Assembly: GCF_000621785.1 (NCBI RefSeq)
Contig: NZ_JHXI01000007.1
Span: 124,001 to 188,000, forward strand
Source of the DNA: Ruminococcus flavefaciens ND2009
GTDB taxonomy: Bacteria; Bacillota; Clostridia; Oscillospirales; Ruminococcaceae
Reading direction: 5' to 3'
DNA length: 64,000 bases
Both the position numbers and the translations under genes were made by a program. This document shows, piece after piece, positions 60,951 through 64,000 of the stretch. The notes under the pieces were generated by a model. It was given only the letters and a program-made list of their open reading frames with translations. It was not told the DNA's origin and searched no databases. Positions within the stretch are counted from its first letter, which is position 1, and every line of letters begins with the position of its first letter.

Positions 60951-61970
60951 TCAGTTGTTGGACTCGGCAATAAATCTGTCCATAGCAGCCAGGGCAGCAC
61001 CGCTGTCGATGAGCTCCGCAGCCTTTTTAACGCCTGCCTCCATGGACTCAGCCTTTCCGCCAATATAAATAGCAGCGCCTGCGTTGAGCAGTACAGCGTT
61101 CCTCTTGTGTCCCTTTATGTCGCTTGCAAGGATACCGCGTGTTATAGCCGCATTCTCCTCGGGAGTACCGCCCTTGAGGTCATCCTTGGTGCAGCGCTCA
61201 AAGCCGAACTGCTCGGGAGTTATCTCGTAATTCTTCAGCCAGCCGTCCCTGTACTCACATACAGCCGTGGGAGCGCTGAGTGAGATCTCGTCCAGCTTGT
61301 CGGTGCCGTAGACTACCATGCCGTTCTTTGAGCCCAGCTTCATGAGCACCTCTGCCACAGGTCCCAGGAGGACGCTGTCATATACGCCCAGGAGGTGGTG
61401 ACTGGGGCAGGCAGGATTGGTCAGGGGTCCCAGGATATTGAACACCGTGCGGAAGCCCAGCTCCTTGCGGATAGGTCCCACGTACTTCATGGAGGTGTGG
61501 TACTTCTGCGCGAAGAAGAAGCAGAAGCCGCTGTCCTCAAGAAGCTGTCTGCACTTGTCGGGGTCAAGGCTTATATTTGCGCCCAGAGCCTCAAGACAGT
61601 CCGCAGTACCCGAAAGTGACGAAGCAGCGCGGTTGCCGTGCTTCGATACCTTTATGCCCGAAGCCGCAGTAACGAATGCGGAGGTAGTGGAGATGTTGAA
61701 GCTGTGAGCGTTGTCACCGCCTGTGCCGACTATTTCGAGAAGATCCATGTCATTCTCGAACTTTATAGCTGCATCACGCATAGCGGCAGCACAGCCCGTT
61801 ATCTCGTCGATAGTCTCCGCCTTGGTGCTTTTTGTGGAAAGAGCGGATAGGAAGGCAGCATTCTGTGTGGGAGTAGTCTCCCCTGCCATGATTTCTGATA
61901 TTACCTTGTATGCCTCATCGAATGTCAGATCCTGCTTGTCAACGATCTTAGCTATTGCTTCCTTGATCAT
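60951..61970 (-). CDS. trpD: Anthranilate phosphoribosyltransferase
   Basis: 339 residues. [16 protein letters not shown] (PRPP loop), [20 protein letters not shown], and [20 protein letters not shown] plus [13 protein letters not shown], the family signature. Adds phosphoribose to anthranilate. A 258-bp spacer separates it from trpA. Confidence 0.95.
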   Translation of the reverse strand: MIKEAIAKIVDKQDLTFDEAYKVISEIMAGETTPTQNAAFLSALSTKSTKAETIDEITGCAAAMRDAAIKFENDMDLLEIVGTGGDNAHSFNISTTSAFVTAASGIKVSKHGNRAASSLSGTADCLEALGANISLDPDKCRQLLEDSGFCFFFAQKYHTSMKYVGPIRKELGFRTVFNILGPLTNPACPSHHLLGVYDSVLLGPVAEVLMKLGSKNGMVVYGTDKLDEISLSAPTAVCEYRDGWLKNYEITPEQFGFERCTKDDLKGGTPEENAAITRGILASDIKGHKRNAVLLNAGAAIYIGGKAESMEAGVKKAAELIDSGAALAAMDRFIAESNN

Positions 61971-62090
61971 AGTTAAAACTCCTTTATAAATCAGAATTTG
62001 CCGCTGAGCGAGCGGCGGCGCTAAGACGTCCGTGTATCAGCGAAAGAGCAGTTGCTCCTCGACACGGGGAGTGCTTTTGCAGCTGATATA

Positions 62091-62236
62091 AATCATAATT
62101 TAGCTCCGCTAAATTATGATTTGAGCCCTTAGCCGTTAGCTAATGTAGGGGACGCCGCCCTCGGCGTCCCGTTGGGCGTGTAATATATCTCGCGGGACGC
62201 CGAGGGCGGCGTCCCCTACAAATGTAAATTATGATT
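62091..62236. repeat. Palindromic intergenic repeat element between trpA and trpD
   Basis: A perfect 28-bp inverted repeat (arms 62144-62171 and 62193-62220, TGTAGGGGACGCC ... / ... GGCGTCCCCTACA) is bordered by AATCATAATTTAGC/GCTAAATTATGATT (62091-62121) and a third AAATTATGATTT copy at 62226-62237. It resembles a small non-coding mobile or REP-like element. As RNA it would fold into a long hairpin inside the operon. Confidence 0.8.
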
Positions 62237-63005
62237 TATCGACTGCTTCTTTCATTTCCTTTACATATTCGCCCACATAGGGAGCGGCGTCCTTACCGTA
62301 CTTTTCAAGTATACGGATTATAGCGGAGCCCACGATGGCTCCGTCCGAGAGAGCAGCCATTTTCTGAGCCTGCTCGGGCTTGGAGATACCAAATCCAACT
62401 GCACAAGGCACCTTGGTGTTCTCCCTGATGACCTTTACGATGTCGCCGATATTAGTAGTTATCTCGCTTCTCACACCTGTAACTCCCAGACTTGAAACGA
62501 TGTAGATAAAGCCCTCAGCCTCCTTTGCTATCATGGCTATGCGGTTCTCCGAGGTGGGAGCTATCAGCGATATAAGGTCAACTCCGTACTGCCTTGCCAC
62601 TGCCGAGAACTCCTCCTTCTCCTCAAAGGGAAGGTCGGGGAGTATTATTCCGTCAACTCCGCATTCACAGCATCTTGCCATAAATCTTTCAGCATCGTAT
62701 GAGAACACCACATTGGCGTATGTCATGAACACAAAGGGTATCTTCACATCTCTGCGGAGCTCCTTCACCAGCTCGAAAACCTTGTCCGTAGTCACTCCCC
62801 CTGCCAGTGCGCGGATATTCGCTCCCTGAATAACGGGACCCTCAGCGGTGGGGTCTGAGAAAGGTATGCCCAGCTCGATGAGGTCGGCACCATTCTCCGC
62901 AGCCGCCCTTACCACCTTTGCAGTGGTCTCAAGGTCGGGGTCTCCGCAGGTTATGAACGGTATGAATGCCTTTCCGTTTTCAAATGCAGCTCTGATATTA
63001 CTCAT
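62229..63005 (-). CDS. trpA: Tryptophan synthase alpha chain
   Basis: 258 residues. [32 protein letters not shown] with the catalytic Glu ([15 protein letters not shown] supplies the Asp), and [10 protein letters not shown]. Splits indole-3-glycerol phosphate; partner TrpB is encoded upstream with an 8-nt overlap. Confidence 0.95.
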   Translation of the reverse strand: MSNIRAAFENGKAFIPFITCGDPDLETTAKVVRAAAENGADLIELGIPFSDPTAEGPVIQGANIRALAGGVTTDKVFELVKELRRDVKIPFVFMTYANVVFSYDAERFMARCCECGVDGIILPDLPFEEKEEFSAVARQYGVDLISLIAPTSENRIAMIAKEAEGFIYIVSSLGVTGVRSEITTNIGDIVKVIRENTKVPCAVGFGISKPEQAQKMAALSDGAIVGSAIIRILEKYGKDAAPYVGEYVKEMKEAVDKS

Positions 63006-64000
63006 ATATATCCTCCCCTCTGTAACGCGCGATAGCAGCGCAGTCCTTGTCGCCGCGTCCCGAAACTGTTACGATGATAATTTTGTCCTTGTCCATAGTG
63101 GGAGCCAGCTTCATAGCGTAGGCAATTGCGTGTGCCGACTCGATAGCGGGAATGATACCCTCGGTGCGCGAAAGGTACTCAAAGGCGTTTACCGCCTCGT
63201 CATCTGTAACGGGAACGTACTCAGCCCTGCCGATATCGTGGAGATGAGCGTGCTCGGGACCTACGCCGGGGTAGTCCAGACCTGCGGAAATGGAGTAAAC
63301 AGGAGCTATCTGACCGTACTCGTCCTGACAGAAGTAGGACTTCATGCCGTGGAAAATACCTATCCTGCCCGTATTGACGGTAGCGGCAGTCTCGAATGTG
63401 TCGATACCCCTGCCTGCCGCCTCGCAGCCGATAAGACGGACACCCTCATCGGGAATGAAGTGATAGAAGCTGCCGATGGCGTTGGAGCCGCCGCCTACAC
63501 AGGCAATAACAGCGTCGGGAAGTCTGCCCTCAGCCTCCAGTATCTGGGCTCTTGCCTCGCGTGAGATAACAGCCTGAAAATCGCGTACTATTGTGGGGAA
63601 TGGGTGGGGACCCATTACCGAGCCGAGACAGTAGTGTGTATCGGTGATACGGGAAGTCCACTCGCGCATCGCCTCGGAAACAGCGTCCTTGAGGGTAGCT
63701 GTACCGCTCTTTACGGGGATAACGTCAGCGCCCAGAAGCTTCATGCGGTAAACGTTGAGAGCCTGACGCTTGGTGTCCTCCTCGCCCATGAACACCACGC
63801 ACTCCATATCCAGGAGAGCGGCGGCGGTAGCAGTTGCAACGCCGTGCTGACCTGCACCTGTCTCGGCGATAAGTCTGGTCTTGCCCATTTTCTTTGCAAG
63901 GAGAGCCTGACCGAGAACGTTGTTTATCTTGTGGGAGCCCGTGTGGTTCAGGTCCTCGCGCTTGAGGTATATCTTAGCGCCTCCCAGTTCCCTTGTGAGC
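62998..64000 (-). CDS. trpB: Tryptophan synthase beta chain (5' end beyond the window)
   Basis: At least 334 residues, running off the right edge. [20 protein letters not shown] carries the PLP lysine, [18 protein letters not shown] and [14 protein letters not shown] the substrate and phosphate sites, and VSGRGDKD the C-terminal serine region. Joins indole and serine. Confidence 0.95.
   Translation of the reverse strand, partial: LTRELGGAKIYLKREDLNHTGSHKINNVLGQALLAKKMGKTRLIAETGAGQHGVATATAAALLDMECVVFMGEEDTKRQALNVYRMKLLGADVIPVKSGTATLKDAVSEAMREWTSRITDTHYCLGSVMGPHPFPTIVRDFQAVISREARAQILEAEGRLPDAVIACVGGGSNAIGSFYHFIPDEGVRLIGCEAAGRGIDTFETAATVNTGRIGIFHGMKSYFCQDEYGQIAPVYSISAGLDYPGVGPEHAHLHDIGRAEYVPVTDDEAVNAFEYLSRTEGIIPAIESAHAIAYAMKLAPTMDKDKIIIVTVSGRGDKDCAAIARYRGEDIYE

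Overview
The window looks like chromosomal DNA of a clostridial Firmicute close to Ruminococcus (gut or rumen Oscillospiraceae). This is an inference from gene content: BspA-type/26-residue-repeat surface proteins, WYL and Tet regulators, clostridial serine recombinases, an HrcA/CIRCE-type heat-shock promoter, many strong Rho-independent terminators, and AGGAGG ribosome sites before most genes. No rRNA, tRNA or CRISPR array was seen.

Layout. 1-6.1 kb: a methyltransferase, a WYL regulator, and a TetR-controlled pair of ABC exporter half-transporters. 6.2-18.9 kb: an accessory region with small orphan genes, two structured non-coding RNA candidates, a MazF-like toxin with no protein antitoxin beside it, a DinG-type helicase, a duplicated pair of tiny genes around an AlbA_2 regulator, several toxin-antitoxin-like pairs, and three serine-recombinase-family genes, the middle one lacking the catalytic domain. 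19.1-25.3 kb: a tyrosine integrase, a DUF438/hemerythrin/PAS protein, a nitroreductase remnant, a membrane metallophosphoesterase that has lost its stop codon, and Hsp20 under a CIRCE promoter.

25.4-50.5 kb (all minus strand) is the most interesting part. A HipBA-like pair runs into two membrane histidine-kinase-like genes and a LuxR-type response regulator. Next come four giant secreted repeat proteins with nearly identical C-terminal domains of about 300 residues. Three promoters in this region carry the same sequence block at the same distance (19 nt) from the -10 box, so they probably form one regulon, plausibly controlled by the adjacent two-component system. The last unit has a leader with a terminator and continues into a lipoprotein, a 32-residue peptide gene, a radical SAM/SPASM enzyme, an HPr-kinase-like ATPase, a PqqD-like protein and an S26-type peptidase. 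This looks like a peptide-modification (RiPP-like) cassette. The lipoprotein ends in the same tail (N-[IL]-D-E-N-E-W-A) as the small peptide, so the enzyme may have both a free and a surface-anchored substrate.

50.5-53.2 kb is a scrap zone: an internally deleted IS3 transposase, a 243-bp direct repeat of the integrase 3' end found at 19.1 kb, and fragments of relaxase, radical SAM, metallophosphoesterase and acetyltransferase genes. 53.2-56 kb: a LysR, acetyltransferase, NTF2-like and (frameshifted) flavodoxin group. 56.3-64 kb: ordinary housekeeping genes: glycerate kinase, a GNAT protein, aspartokinase with its own promoter, and a trp operon in the order trpB-trpA-trpD-trpC-trpF, with a palindromic repeat element between trpA and trpD. 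trpB runs off the window end.
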